Source: Odontesthes bonariensis (lineage: Eukaryota; Chordata; Actinopteri; Atheriniformes; Atherinopsidae). Taken from it: a DNA stretch of 64,000 nt. A program made the position numbers and the translations under genes. Within the stretch, counting starts at the first letter, position 1. Every line of letters starts with the position of its first letter. Below the pieces are notes generated by a model that was not told the origin of the DNA, made no database searches, and was given only the letters and a program-made list of their open reading frames with translations. The stretch spans positions 25,069,322 through 25,133,321 of the forward strand of contig NC_134516.1 of assembly GCF_027942865.1 (NCBI RefSeq), given 5' to 3'. Positions 21,315 to 31,825 of the stretch are shown here, in pieces.

Positions 21315-23825
21315 CAGTGATTCCCAACCTTTTTTCTCCCCCCCCCCCCCCCCCCAAAAAAAAAGCTATTAAAGGAAAATCATATATTTCTATTTTTGAA
21401 CACATTTTATTTAACAAATTTTTGAACACATTTTATTTCATATCTTACAGTGCATGGCATTAATAGGCCTACATTCATCAATGAGAACCTTGGGCTTGCA
21501 TAGCCACAGCCAGGGCTGGAATATCAGGAGTGATTTGAGTGACAGCCAGTCTAAAGTCATTGTGCACCTCCAGTCTGTTGCGCGCTTTAGTTTTGATTGC
21601 GACAAGAGCGCTGAAGGCCGTCTCTGAAAGATATGTGGTACTGAACGGGAGTATGATCCTTGTTGTGGCATGTAGTGTGAGTCTTGGAGCAATGCTGGGT
21701 GCCTTCACAATCCAAAACTTTTTAAATCCGTGTTCCTTGAATGAAATAAATAAAGAATGAATTGAATTATGCTTAAATATGTCCAACACCCCAAGTAGCG
21801 CGAGCACAGAGGCTTATTAGACATCGCAAGTGATACAATATTAAATGCAATACCGTGGGCCTACCTGGAAATATCTCTTTGACAGAGAGTTGGCCTGGAT
21901 GTCGGTGAGCTCGTCTTCACAATCAAGGTAGTGCACATCCTCGACTTTTGCAATAAAGGGATCCAACACCCACGATTCCTTCGAAACGTATTCATCTGTG
22001 TCGGCAAACCGTGATTTAATCTCCTCTTGCAATGCGTTCATGTGTCTGGTAAACTCACGACGGACAGATACAGGGATCGTTTCAGGATCATTTCTGCATT
22101 GTTTCAGCAGTAGTGGGAACTGTTGTAGCTCTCCCCTTTCCATCTTCCCGACCCTATACTCAAGTTTACCCACGAATGTGTCAAGCGCCTCTTTACATTC
22201 CATGATGTTGGACTCCGCGCCTTGGAGACGCTTGTTCGTTTCATTGTACAGACTGAAGATGTCGGCTAGGTATGCAGTTTTAACCCAGAATGACTCAGTT
22301 ATCTTCTCTAACAGTGAGGGGCTGTGAGTTTTGAGAAATTCACCTACTTTTTCACCCAATTGCACAAAACGCGCCAGCACTCGGCCCCGTGAGAGCCAGC
22401 GCACGTCTGTGTGCAGGAGGAGTGTTTGGTGCGTTTCATCTTCGCATAAATCTGCGAACAGACGCTGTCTGGTGGCGCGACCTTTGATGAAATTCACGAC
22501 TTTAACTACAGTCGCGAGTGTTTCACTGAGGTCGTCAGACAGTTTTTTGCTGGCCAGTGCCTGGCGGTGTATCATACAGTGAAATATTATACAGTGTGGG
22601 GCCTTTTCTTTCAAGCGACTGTTAAAGCCCTTGTTTTTACCCATCATCGAGGCAGCGCCATCTGAACAACATGCAACTACCTTCTCGTAGGGAAGCTTTT
22701 GGGACGAGAAGCAAGAATCCACTGCTGTAAAAATATCCTCACCCCTGGTAGTGGTGGTAAGGTTGACAGACATAAGAATGTCCTGCTTCAGATCTTCCCC
22801 CTCAATAAATTGTACATAAACAATGAGCACAGCCTCGTTTGCTACAGTTGTAGTTTCATCAAGCTGTATGGCGAACTGCCCCTTTCTAAGCTTTTCTACC
22901 AGCTGTTGCTCGCAGTTATTTGCCATCTTATCGATTCGGTCCTTCACTGTGTTATTCGAGAGTGGCACAGTTTTTAGTTTTGTCTGCCACCTGTGGGCCA
23001 CACAGTTTCTCAACTAATTTAATGCAAGCTGGTTTGATGAGCTGTTCGCCAATGCTGTGAGGTTTTTTTGCTTTTGCAATTAAAAGCGAACACTTAAAAG
23101 AGGCTTCAGTAGCCTTCTGCATATCACTGCCAGCCCTATTAAACGCGGCTCTGATATCCATTGGCTTGTTTGCCTTAAGAAGCTGTTCTTTCCTTAGAAA
23201 AAAACTACGATCATTCCCAACCGTTTCAGGATGCTTTGTCGTCTGGTGCCGCTTTATTTTGCTGGGTTTCATGCTATCATTAGCTAACCTTTCACCGCAT
23301 ATCACGCACTCCGGTCGGTTGTCTGTTCCCAGGGTAAACCCCATCATAATATAGCTCTCATTGTAGGTCCTAATTTTCTTTTTCACCCCAGCTGTGCTGT
23401 CGGTGTCATTTTTGCGTTTGTCAGCCATAGTTTCAAAAGTATGTCATTTCTTTTACTAACATTAACTTAACGTTAACTGTGCGGGAACAAGTGTGGGTGG
23501 GCTCAGTCAGTATTCGAACGTTCTAACTACGGAGGCTGATACAGATAAAAAATAGTTAAGGTTTTCATAGCTATTATGATTTGCTTTGATGGGACTGGAT
23601 TATACAATACGACGTCATGTGTATTACATCGTTTATTAGAGGCTGTGAGATGCAAAACAGGCTTTATGATCTCGAATGATTTGAACCATCGGCAGATAAT
23701 AGATATGAGCGTATCATTACACAATCCGGCCGTTTAAATGCCTCTAACCCGAAGAGGTCTCGTGCACCCCCTGACCTCTCTGGCGCACCCCCAGGGGGGC
23801 GCGCACCCCAGGTTGGGAATCGCTG
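21315..23825 (-). mobile_element. hAT element (CAGTGATTCCCAACC family) with near-intact transposase
   Basis: A 2511-bp element with termini CAGTGATTCCCAACC and, from the right, CAGCGATTCCCAACC, and a perfect 8-bp duplication TTCTACAG (21307-21314 and 23826-23833). A run of about 18 C residues lies just inside the left end. It encodes a transposase on the minus strand with one small intron. It is inserted in the hAT 16130-23925. Confidence 0.95.
21478..23428 (-). pseudogene. hAT transposase (ZBED5/FAM200-like), one intron, one frameshift
   Basis: Minus strand, start MADKRKNDTDSTAGVKKK at 23428. A BED-type zinc finger is visible (CVICGERLAND.....KRHQTTKH). Next come the catalytic-domain motifs FAIQLDETTTV (first Asp), VACCSDGAASMMGKNKG, IFHCMIHRQALASK and VRWLSRG, and at the C-terminus the hATC dimerisation region ILPFSTTYLSETAFSALV. 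A 129-bp GT-AG intron lies at 21736-21864, between RYFQ and EHGFKKFW. The only visible lesion is a one-base frameshift near 22975 in an A-rich run (DKTK / TVPL). With that exception it is full length, about 650 residues. It is closely related to the copy at 32295-33693. It would cut and join the hAT ends in the nucleus. Confidence 0.9.
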
Positions 23826-24770
23826 TTCTACAGCATTAACTCGAGAAATTCGATATGTCAAAATCTTTCTCGATTTCATAAAACATCTCGAGAAATCGTA
23901 AAACTCGATTAATCGCCCAGTCCTAGAATTAAATAGGAGAATTCAATACATTTGTATTTGCTCAAAAACAGAATAAATGCTCAGGCCCTTAGTAATACTA
24001 ATATTGAATAAAATAATCATATTAATAAAGAATACAAGCTCAAACCAATAAAAGATGGCATATCAATTCATTGAGATGTGCAACATGTATGACTTACGAC
24101 GGTGCCACTGCTGTGTCGCACTGCACCGTCATTAACTCCGTCATTTTCTTTTATTGCATCTTGCAAAGCTCAATTGTTGCTTTCTCTTCTGTGAAAGTTG
24201 CGGTGTTACGGGGCATTTTCGGAGATTCAGCGAAAGAGTCGAACATGTGTTGCATCTGAGCGAATCACGTTAGCAGAAACGAGCAGCAGCCAATGAGATT
24301 CTGTCATTAGCTATAAATCTGCCTTTAGACATCCACGATTGGTTACTGATAGAAAGGAAGTGCCGTTATTTGGGTGACATGTTATTGTGCAGGAGACTCA
24401 GAGCTTTCCAACGATACCGGTCATGACAGACTTCAGTAAATAGACGAAGATCAGCATGGCGCGTTGGAATGCTAACTTTTTGGTCAATTCGGGTGAAACG
24501 TACTGCCGCGAGTAAACAAAATGTAATAAAATAAACATTTTAATTTATGTTTTCAACGTTTTCTTTATAGCAGGTCTAAAGAACACATCGGAAAAATCAC
24601 TGTTTTTGCCTGCCGTGTCTCGCCTTAATGGAATGTGTCTGGATGGTTAAAAACTGTGCAGAAAGGTTATCAAGAGAAGAAGAAAAGTGGGTGTGGTTTA
24701 ACACGCTGCGCGCCACAGCTGGATCTTATCGTATGTGCTGACAGTTGCAGAGTCCATCAGTCAGACCAGA

Positions 24771-25293
24771 ATGGAGCTGAAGCAGGAGCTGAAGCAGGAG
24801 CTGAAGCAGGAGCAGAACCAGGTGCAGAACCAGGAGCAGAACCAGGAACTGAAGCAGGAGCAGAACCAGGAGCAGAACCAGGAGCAGAACCAGGAGCTGA
24901 ACCAGGAGCAGAACCAGGAGCAGAACCAGGAGCAGAACCAGGAGCTGAACCAGGAGCTGAACCAGGAGCAGAACCAGGAACTGAAGCAGGAGCAGAACCA
25001 GGAGCAGAACCAGGAGCAGAACGAGGAGCTGAAGCAGGAGCTGAAGCAGGAGCTGAACCAGGAGCAGAACCAGGAGCAGAAGCAGGAGCTGAAGCAGAAG
25101 CTGAAGCAGGAGCAGAACCAGGAGCTGAAGCAGGAGCTGAAGCAGGAGCTGAACCAGGAGCTGAAGCAGGAGCTGAACCAGGAGCTGAACCAGGAGCAGA
25201 ACCAGGAGCTGAACCAGGAGCAGAACCAGGAGCTGAACCAGGAGCAGAAGCAGGAGCAGGAGCAGAACCAGGAGCAGAACCAGGAGCAGAACC
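24771..25293 (+). repeat. 12-bp-unit minisatellite, right-arm copy
   Basis: About 43 units, mainly GAGCAGAACCAG, GAGCTGAACCAG and GAGCTGAAGCAG, so the frame in register with the flanks reads EQNQ/ELNQ/ELKQ. The flanking sequence matches the left-arm copy (TRMELKQ before, PSTRNRAGSSSGSTGPQ after). Upstream it contains 103 bp between CTGTGCAG and ACCAGAATGG that the left arm lacks. The direct repeat CAGA at both edges of that segment suggests a microhomology deletion in the left arm rather than an intron. No homolog is recognised for the predicted protein. Confidence 0.9.
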
Positions 25294-25565
25294 CCTCCAC
25301 CAGGAACAGAGCCGGCTCATCCTCTGGGTCCACCGGGCCACAGGTCAGTGTGGAGGAGGTTTTTATTTTATTTCTTATTTATTTGGTTAGGACTCTGCAC
25401 ATTAATCAACATATCAGCAAAGCATCCATGTAAATATGTTAGCACAGTTGCTAAATTTCATCCGTTGTCCTCAGGCAGGTATCATAAAAACACACAGACA
25501 ATACACCATGACAAAAAACTAAAGAACAAACAGAAAATCTTTAGAAAGATTCACATCAAAGTTAA

Positions 25566-27300
25566 GAGTCCGTACACAAAAGGGAAAAGATGGAGAGGTG
25601 ACCCATGAGAGCAGCTCTGGCTGTTTTCAACCACTGTTTAAAGGCCTACAGAAAGCTGACACTACACCCAATACATAATGATAATACATACACAGAGGAA
25701 CAATAATGATCATTGGACTCTACACCAAAACATTTCATAAACGCATGAAATTTGCGATTTTGAATTTGCCGCTAGGAAACCTTCCTGGAATTCCAGACTG
25801 GGGGCGGGGCTTCCGTGCGACGTCACATGTGCCATGGTTTTTCCTGGCTGCCTCATTGTTGCCAATTTAGCGACTTTGTCGCTAGATTTAGCGACTTTTG
25901 GCCATCTCTGGCGACAAAAAAAAAATAATCTAGCGACTTAGCGACTTTCGGGCTCAATCTGGCTGAATCTAGGGACAATTCAACTTGTTTTGTGAGTGAC
26001 AAATCAGTTGCCCCGCGACACCGTACAAGCCGAGACAGAAGCACTGCAGGACGGTGGCAACCCGGCATACCGTCATTTCCTGTCAAAACGGCAGTTTCAA
26101 GCTAGCTACGACGAGGATAGGTTCACTTCCTGTTTTCAAAACAACAGCACGTAATGGCTTTCCCTCTGATAAAAGGCAACGGGTATTTTATTTTGTCAAA
26201 ATAACCGGAATTGCGTTGCTCACTGCGGTCGGAGCGATCATCAAGAACCCCGACGTGGACATGATCGCTCTGCCAGCTGATTTCCACTCTCCACCTGGCG
26301 GAGAGTGTGTCCGCTCTCCGCCAGGTGGATTCCCCCTGAGTGTCCGCACCGCAGGGAGCTGAACACGGCGGGATGCACTCCGGCTGATTTCACCAGAGAG
26401 GAGGCAGGCGGACAGGGAGACACAGACACTAGGTCTCTCTGCTTCCTCTGTCCCCGGTGGTGTGAGCTGCTGGTGCTGAGGGCAACACACGCACTTCGTA
26501 TATCTACTCGCAATAAAAACTGCACTGAACCCAACGTTTTATATTTCCAAGCGACGTCCCCGCGGCACACATCGAAATTTGCCGTGAAGAAGCTGTCCAG
26601 GTCTGGCAAACTGCTGGCTTCGCTACTAGAACTACTGGGGGTTGTTCCAGCAGCTGGCACTCGCGACGTCACGCACCTGTCGTTCCAGTTTGCCAAATTC
26701 GAGTCAAATGTGGTGATAGTTTATTGGGCCTAATCAGGACTATCCAGGGGCCTAAAATTATTTTAAAATCATAAAAAAATTCCATGGTATATAAGGAATC
26801 GATCTGCTATTTCAGTTTTGTGCAAAAAAATCACCTTCCTGTAGGCCTTTAAGGGTCTTTTTAAAGGTGGTGGAATTGTCCCAGTTTCTAACACGAGTTG
26901 GCAGTGTGTTCCAGCACTGTTCCTCTGATGGACTCCACCATTTGACCAAACTTAGTCCTGCATCATTGCACATCAGTCTCCTCTAGTGCTCTGGTGTTTA
27001 CTCTAGAGGATTCTGTCTTTATGGAATCCTGTATTAGTGGAGGGGCTAATCCTTTGGAAACCTGAAAGATGAGACAGACATCCAAAAACAGCTGATAGCT
27101 ATCAAAGTCCAAGATTTTGCACTCTGATGTATGTGACCATGTTGTATAACAGCAGGAAATACGAGGAAGTATCACTGCATGCGTAGAAGTTTTTGCTGAC
27201 TCCATAGTCAGGAAGGGTCTCATATGTTTGAAATTTGATAAGTTAGATTTAATTGTATTTGTGACTTTTTTAACGTGTTGCTTAAAATTAAGATTAGTAT
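25566..27300 (-). mobile_element. 5'-truncated APE-type LINE, RT C-terminal part
   Basis: Minus-strand translation from about 27300 gives DTNLNFKQHVKKVTNTIKSN and onwards, MRPFLTMESAKTSTHAVILP then CCYTTWSHTSECKIL, the region following the RT palm in L2/CR1-type LINEs. It ends near 25600 with the usual FKKTLKQWLKTARAALM tail. The tail is split by the TTAA element 25642-26848; the two halves join in frame across one TTAA. It is 5' truncated and non-functional. Confidence 0.7.
25642..26848. mobile_element. TTAA element (AGGCCTACAGAAAG family), copy 1
   Basis: Termini AGGCCTACAGAAAGCTGAC and, from the right, AGGCCTACAGGAAGGTGA, with TTAA at 25638-25641 and 26849-26852. The interior includes a hairpin of CCACCTGGCGGAGAG with its inverse near 26290-26330. 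A segment rich in TAGCGACTTT, about 25858-26240, is absent from copy 2 and looks like a further insertion. The ORFs overlapping it are not conserved in frame with copy 2 and are not called. Kolobok or piggyBac-type MITE. Confidence 0.85.
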
Positions 27301-27355
27301 CAATGTTATATTTCTGGATCTTGCAAATGCATTTGGTTCAGTGCCACATACCCTC

Positions 27356-28373
27356 AACAGAGGAGATGTAACATCACCTGGAATAAAGTTAACAAACAGA
27401 TTTTCACCACTGTCAGAGCCAAATGTGACTGAGTGTAACAGACAGAGAGACGGTACAAAGCAGCAGATGGACAGAGAAACTGTGGCAAGTGTCAAGGTCA
27501 AAGATACTCTTGTGCTTGGAGACAGAGCCATATCTAATATAAACATAAACAGAATGGTTACATGCAGCTATCCAAGTGCCACTGTCTCTGACATCACAAG
27601 ATTACTACCAGAGGTGCTGGCAAAACACCAAGGGGTGAAACAGCTGATTGTGCATGTTGGTGCAGTGGACATCAGAGAGAATCAGTCTGAAATCTTAAAA
27701 AAAGACTTTGAGAAACTATTTGAGAGTCTTGATAAAGTGACGATACCAACGTTCATAAGTGGACCTCTCCCAAACATCGACAGGAGGATCAACAAATTCA
27801 GCCGGCTGCTTCAGTTGAACACATGGCTGTCCAAAGTCTGTGAGTCCAGAGGACCTAATTTCATCGAGAACTTTAATCTTTTCTGGCAAAGAGATGATCT
27901 CTTTCAAAGAAAAGGCCCACACCTGAACAGAGGTGGAGTGAGACGACTGACGGATAATCTTCTCCACGCTCTGAGGCATGAGAAGGGGCCAGGGGCCAGG
28001 ACCAGGACCAGGACCGGGTCCTGTGCTGCCGCCGAGAGAGAAGAGGAGCCAGAGAAGAGCTCCTGCCTCGCCACCCAAGGACCCAGCAAAGGATTCAGCC
28101 ACAGCAGCCACAGCAGCCACAGCAGCACCTTCAGCATCCCGAACACAGGATTCAGCAGCTCCACCATCGCCTTCACCACGGGCCTCACCACAGGCCTGGG
28201 ACCCACCTGCTGCATCTACACCCTCCAGAAATGTTTCACCATCGTTCTCTTCTCCACCGTCACCCAGGAGATTTCCTGATCACCTTGAAAGCTTGGTGAA
28301 ATTGGGGATTAAAATGGCTCCTCTCACGCCAAACATGGCAAGATCAAGAATTCTATCTTCAAAGAATCATTGA
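27356..28373 (+). pseudogene. L2 ORF1 with esterase-like domain
   Basis: The open stretch includes DTLVLGDRAISNI (a degenerate GDS-like block), VKQLIVHVGAVDIRE and a terminal RKGPHLNRGGVRRLTDNL. This is the SGNH-esterase pattern found in ORF1 of L2/CR1 LINEs (block I GDS, a VHVG.NDI-like block, and the DxxH-like LN..G end). Here the middle motif reads VGAVD, not VGTND, so catalytic residues have decayed. The C-terminal part turns Pro/Ala/Ser-rich, and the frame shifts around 28080 before ending near 28372 (LTPNMARSRI). Confidence 0.7.
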
Positions 28374-28523
28374 GCCCCTCTCCCTCCCCAGCCTACTCCA
28401 TCGACCAAAGCCCCCCCCAGCTTGGCCCCCACCACCGGTGCCTACAGCGTCAATGCTGTTGTCTAGGGCGCGAAGGGCCTCTGTGTTGGTAAACACCATC
28501 TCAACCAGAGGTCCAAGGATGGA

Positions 28524-31377
28524 GTGAAGAGAGGGACAATCAGACTGTCCAATCAGAGAAATCTTATACATATCCCTTGCAAGAACACAGCATCCAGTTC
28601 AACTATAACTAATCTCAAACACGCAGTACTCAATGTCAGATCTTTAAGTAACAAATCATTCTTAATTAATAGTTTTATTTCCTCTCACAATCTTGATTTT
28701 ACTGAGACGTGGCTCGACAAAAACACAGCAAATGCAGTCCTGATTGAGTCTAGTCCACCTCACTTCAATTTTGTGTCTGAAACACGAGAAAACAAGAGGG
28801 GTGGGGGTGTTTGTGCCATGTTCAGGGACAATATACCCACCCACAAGCTGTCATTTGGGTTTTTTTCATCATTTGAGTATGTGTCATTCAAAATGGAGAT
28901 AAAACAATCTTCCATACTTTATATCACCATTTATAAACCACCACAGAATTGTTTTATTGATGATTTTATTGAACTACCTTCAATTGTGTGCACTGCTTTT
29001 GACTGTTTAGTCATAACAGGGGACTTGAATGTGCATGTGGACGTAGCGCATAACAAGGAAGCTAATGAGCTCACTGCTGTCCTTGAAAAGTTTGGTCTAA
29101 CTCAGCATGTGACTGAGCCCACCCACAACAGAGGGCACACTCTAGATGTGCCCATTTCAAGGGGTGTTGTTATTTCAAACGTAAATGTCGTCGATGTTGC
29201 TTTATCTGATCATTTCTGTGTTTTCTTCGACCTATCTACTTTACCCAAACCAGCAGCTGGATCTGCAGTTGTTCGGGGAAGACTCATAAATGACAGAACA
29301 GGGACACAGTTTATGGAAATGATTAGGTTTGAGAACACCCTGTGTTCTGATGTTGATGATCTGTTGAACTCTTACACTTAAAGTCTCTTAAATGTTTTGG
29401 ATACCATTGCTCCTGTCAAGGTTAGAATGGTTAAAAGTAGGCAAAGGGCGCCATGGAGGAAAGAAGAGTCGGTCAGGGCACAAAAAAGGGAGTGCCGGAG
29501 AGCCGAACGGAAATGGCGCAAGTCAAAGCTCCAGGTTTATTATGAGACTTACAAAGAAAAGCTATGTGTGTTCAACCAGACTTTGCGTAGAACAAGGGAG
29601 AGTTATTTTTCTGAAATCATCAAAAACTGCAGTAACAACTCTCGTGTCCTGTTTGCTACAGTAAACAGATTAACAAACCCTCCAGTTTCACTGCCTTTAG
29701 AACTCATTTCTACATCCAAGTGTAATGAGTTTGCAATATTCTTTAATGACAAAGTTCAAGGCACTAAAAATGCAATAATTTCCACAACACAAATAACTAC
29801 TCTGCAGCCAGCTAGACACCTAGAGCTGACACATTTCACACCTGTTACTGACAAAACAGTCGAAGAGACCATCTGCAGTCTGAGTTCATCAACGTGCTGC
29901 CTTGATGAGTTGCCCACTAGATTCCTAAAGTCTGTGCTGAGCAGTTTGTTACCACAACTCGCTCATCTAGTCAACATCTCACTCCAGACTGGAACATTTC
30001 CAAAGGCCTTAAAAACTGCTGTCATTAAGCCCCTTCTAAAGAAGAGCAATCTTGATGCCACAGTGCTGAACAACTACCGGCCCATATCAAACCTGCCATT
30101 CTTAGGCAAAGTCCTAGAAAAAGCTTAGTGACTTTCTCCTGTCTAACAATGCTTTTGATACTTTCCAATCAGGCTTTAGGCCCCACCACAGCACTGAGAC
30201 AGCTCTGATCAAGGTGACAAATGACATCCGCCTGAACACAGATGCAAGTAAAGTCACAGTCTTAGTTCTGCTGGACCTGAGGTCTGCCTTTGACACAGTT
30301 GACCATGCATTCTTATTACAGAGGTTAGAAGACTGGGTGGGAATCTCTGGTCGTGCTTTAAACTGGTTCAAGTCCTATCTGGAGGAAAGGAAATATTTTG
30401 TTGAAATTGGTAACTGTGTCTCAGACCAAATGGCTATGACCTGTGGGGTTCCCCATGGGTCAATCCTGGGACCCGTATTGTTCAATCTGTACATGCTTCC
30501 ACTAGGCCAGCTAATACGCAGCTATAATGTATCCTACCACAACTATGCAGATGACACTCAGATCTACGTGTCACTGACGGCAGGAGAACACGGGCCTGTA
30601 GATACACTGTGTCGCTGCATCGAACAGATCAGTGTGTGGATGCAAAACAATTCCCTCCAGCTAAACTCAGACAAAACTGAAATCATTGTCTGTGGCCCAC
30701 AGAAACAAAGAGAAAGTGTTATCAGTCACCTTGAGACTCTCTCTCTAAAACCTAACTATCAAGTTAGAAATCTCGGGGTAATATTGGACTCAGACCTGAA
30801 CTTTAACAGCCACATTAAATCTGTAACATCAGCAGCTTTTTACCATCTAAAAAACATTGCCAGAATCAAAGGAATAGTGTCTAAACCAGACTTAGAAAGA
30901 CTAATCCATGCGTTTGTCTCCAGCAGGTTAGACTACTGTAACGGCCTGCTCACTGGGCTCTCTAAACGGGCTATAAGACAGCTGCAGTACATCCAGAATG
31001 CTGCTGCTCGAGTCCTGACTAGAACCAGGAAATACGACCATATTAGTCCAGTGCTCAGGTCTCTGCACTGGCTTCCTGTCGCTCAGAGAATAGACTTTAA
31101 AACAGCTCTGCTTGTGTACAAGTCTCTTCATGGTCAAGCGCCGAAGTACATCTCTGACATGTTAAAGCCATATGAACCAACTCGGGCTCTGAGAACCTCA
31201 GGGAGGGGTCTCCTGTTGGTGCCCAGAGTCAGGACTAAACAAGGTGAGGCTGCGTTTCAGTTTTATGCTCCTAAAATCTGGAACAGCCTTCCAGAAGATG
31301 TGAGACAGGCCTCAACTCTGACAATGTTTAAATCCAGGCTGAAAACAGTTCTATTTAGCTGTGCATATGACACCTGA
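28524..31377 (+). pseudogene. L2 ORF2: APE endonuclease plus reverse transcriptase, broken
   Basis: The endonuclease domain begins about 28610 (LNVRSLSNKS, TETWLD, CLVITGDLNVHVDV, NRGHTLDV, ALSDHFCVFFDL). An in-frame TAA at about 29379 is followed in the same frame by NVLDTIAPVKVRMV, so this is a single nonsense mutation. The RT finger region runs to EKA-stop near 30128, where several codons are lost and the frame shifts. The palm then follows: VLLDLRSAFDTVDH (motif A), CGVPHGSILGPVLFNLY (B) and HNYADDTQIYV (C). The C-terminal thumb and connection end at SCAYDT. The RT core from 30214 to 31377 is uninterrupted. It copies its own RNA by target-primed reverse transcription when intact. Confidence 0.9.
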
Positions 31378-31825
31378 AAGTATTTTATCTGCACTCTTCA
31401 CTTTTTAATTAATTAATGATTATTTTATTGGGTTTTTAATTTCTTTATTTTGTTTTTAATTTCTTTTTAATGATTTTATTGCCTTCTTGTGGTTTTATGT
31501 AGCTGTGAAGCACTTTGAATTGCCCTGTGTATGAATTGTGCTCTATAAATAAAATTGGCTTGCCTTATTTGGAAAGCATTTGAGTATTTTAGAGTGCCTG
31601 TAATAGTTGTTAACTTAGTAAGAGCATATTTTCAGGATATTAGACTTTGCTTAAGTACAGCAGGTTTCACAACAGGTTGGCAGAGGCTAGAAATAGGTAT
31701 TATGGCAGGGTGTACAATTTCTCCATTAGCATTTACAATGGCCATGGAGATAATTATTAGAGCTTCCAAGTGGGTTGTAGGAGGAGAGAGACGTGAGGAT
31801 GGCATGCACCTTACACCAATTAGAG

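Larger units (their letters stand above)
16130..23925. mobile_element. hAT element (TAGGGCTGGGCGATT family), nested level 2
   Basis: Left terminus TAGGGCTGGGCGATTTTGAG and right terminus, in reverse, TAGGACTGGGCGATTAATCG, with subterminal TCTCGAGAT-like repeats. The 8-bp flanks GATTTAAA (16122-16129) and GAATTAAA (23926-23933) match at 7 of 8 positions. Net of inner insertions it is only a few hundred bp, so it is a non-autonomous copy. It hosts two further hATs, at 16432-21245 and 21315-23825. Confidence 0.85.
15609..24624. mobile_element. TTAA-flanked element hosting a nest of hAT transposons
   Basis: Termini GGCGAGACACTACAGG on the left and, from the right, GGCGAGACACGGCAGG, flanked by TTAA at 15605-15608 and 24625-24628. 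The left arm of the inverted duplication holds the empty site, with both flanks joined through a single TTAA at 3977-3980. Subtracting the nested hAT (16130-23925) leaves about 1.2 kb of the element itself, which shows no coding capacity. TTAA and short inverted ends point to a Kolobok or piggyBac MITE. Confidence 0.85.
8864..25561 (+). repeat. Right arm of a large inverted duplication, inflated by nested transposons
   Basis: Collinear with the minus strand of 3021-7018 (see that entry for the matched blocks). Where the left arm has about 4 kb, this arm spans about 16.7 kb, because it carries a 519-bp element (9287-9805), a Harbinger copy (10028-10838), a TTAA MITE with a Kolobok inside (10919-15383) and a 9-kb nest (15609-24624). 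The arm ends at the TTAA at 25562, directly against a LINE. Confidence 0.85.
27356..31565 (+). mobile_element. L2-type LINE, nearly full length
   Basis: Two ORF regions (ORF1 about 27356-28373, ORF2 28524-31377) followed by a 3' UTR that ends in the L2-like tail CTCTATAAATAAAATTGGC near 31557. It is inserted in the RT region of the RLE LINE between HTL and IWKAF. No clear target duplication was found. A second, 5'-truncated copy with near-identical protein sequence lies at 49424-50301 on the minus strand, so the family was active recently in evolutionary terms. Confidence 0.85.

Noticed and set aside
24661..24763. The 103-bp extra segment as an intron retained in one copy
   Set aside because: The edges do not give a clean GT-AG intron that restores the other copy. 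The CAGA direct repeats at both edges fit a microhomology deletion in the left arm better.
24635..25390. ORFs across the right-arm minisatellite as real genes
   Set aside because: Same cause as in the left arm. Frames reading AEPGAEPG or SAPGSAPG are repeat artefacts.
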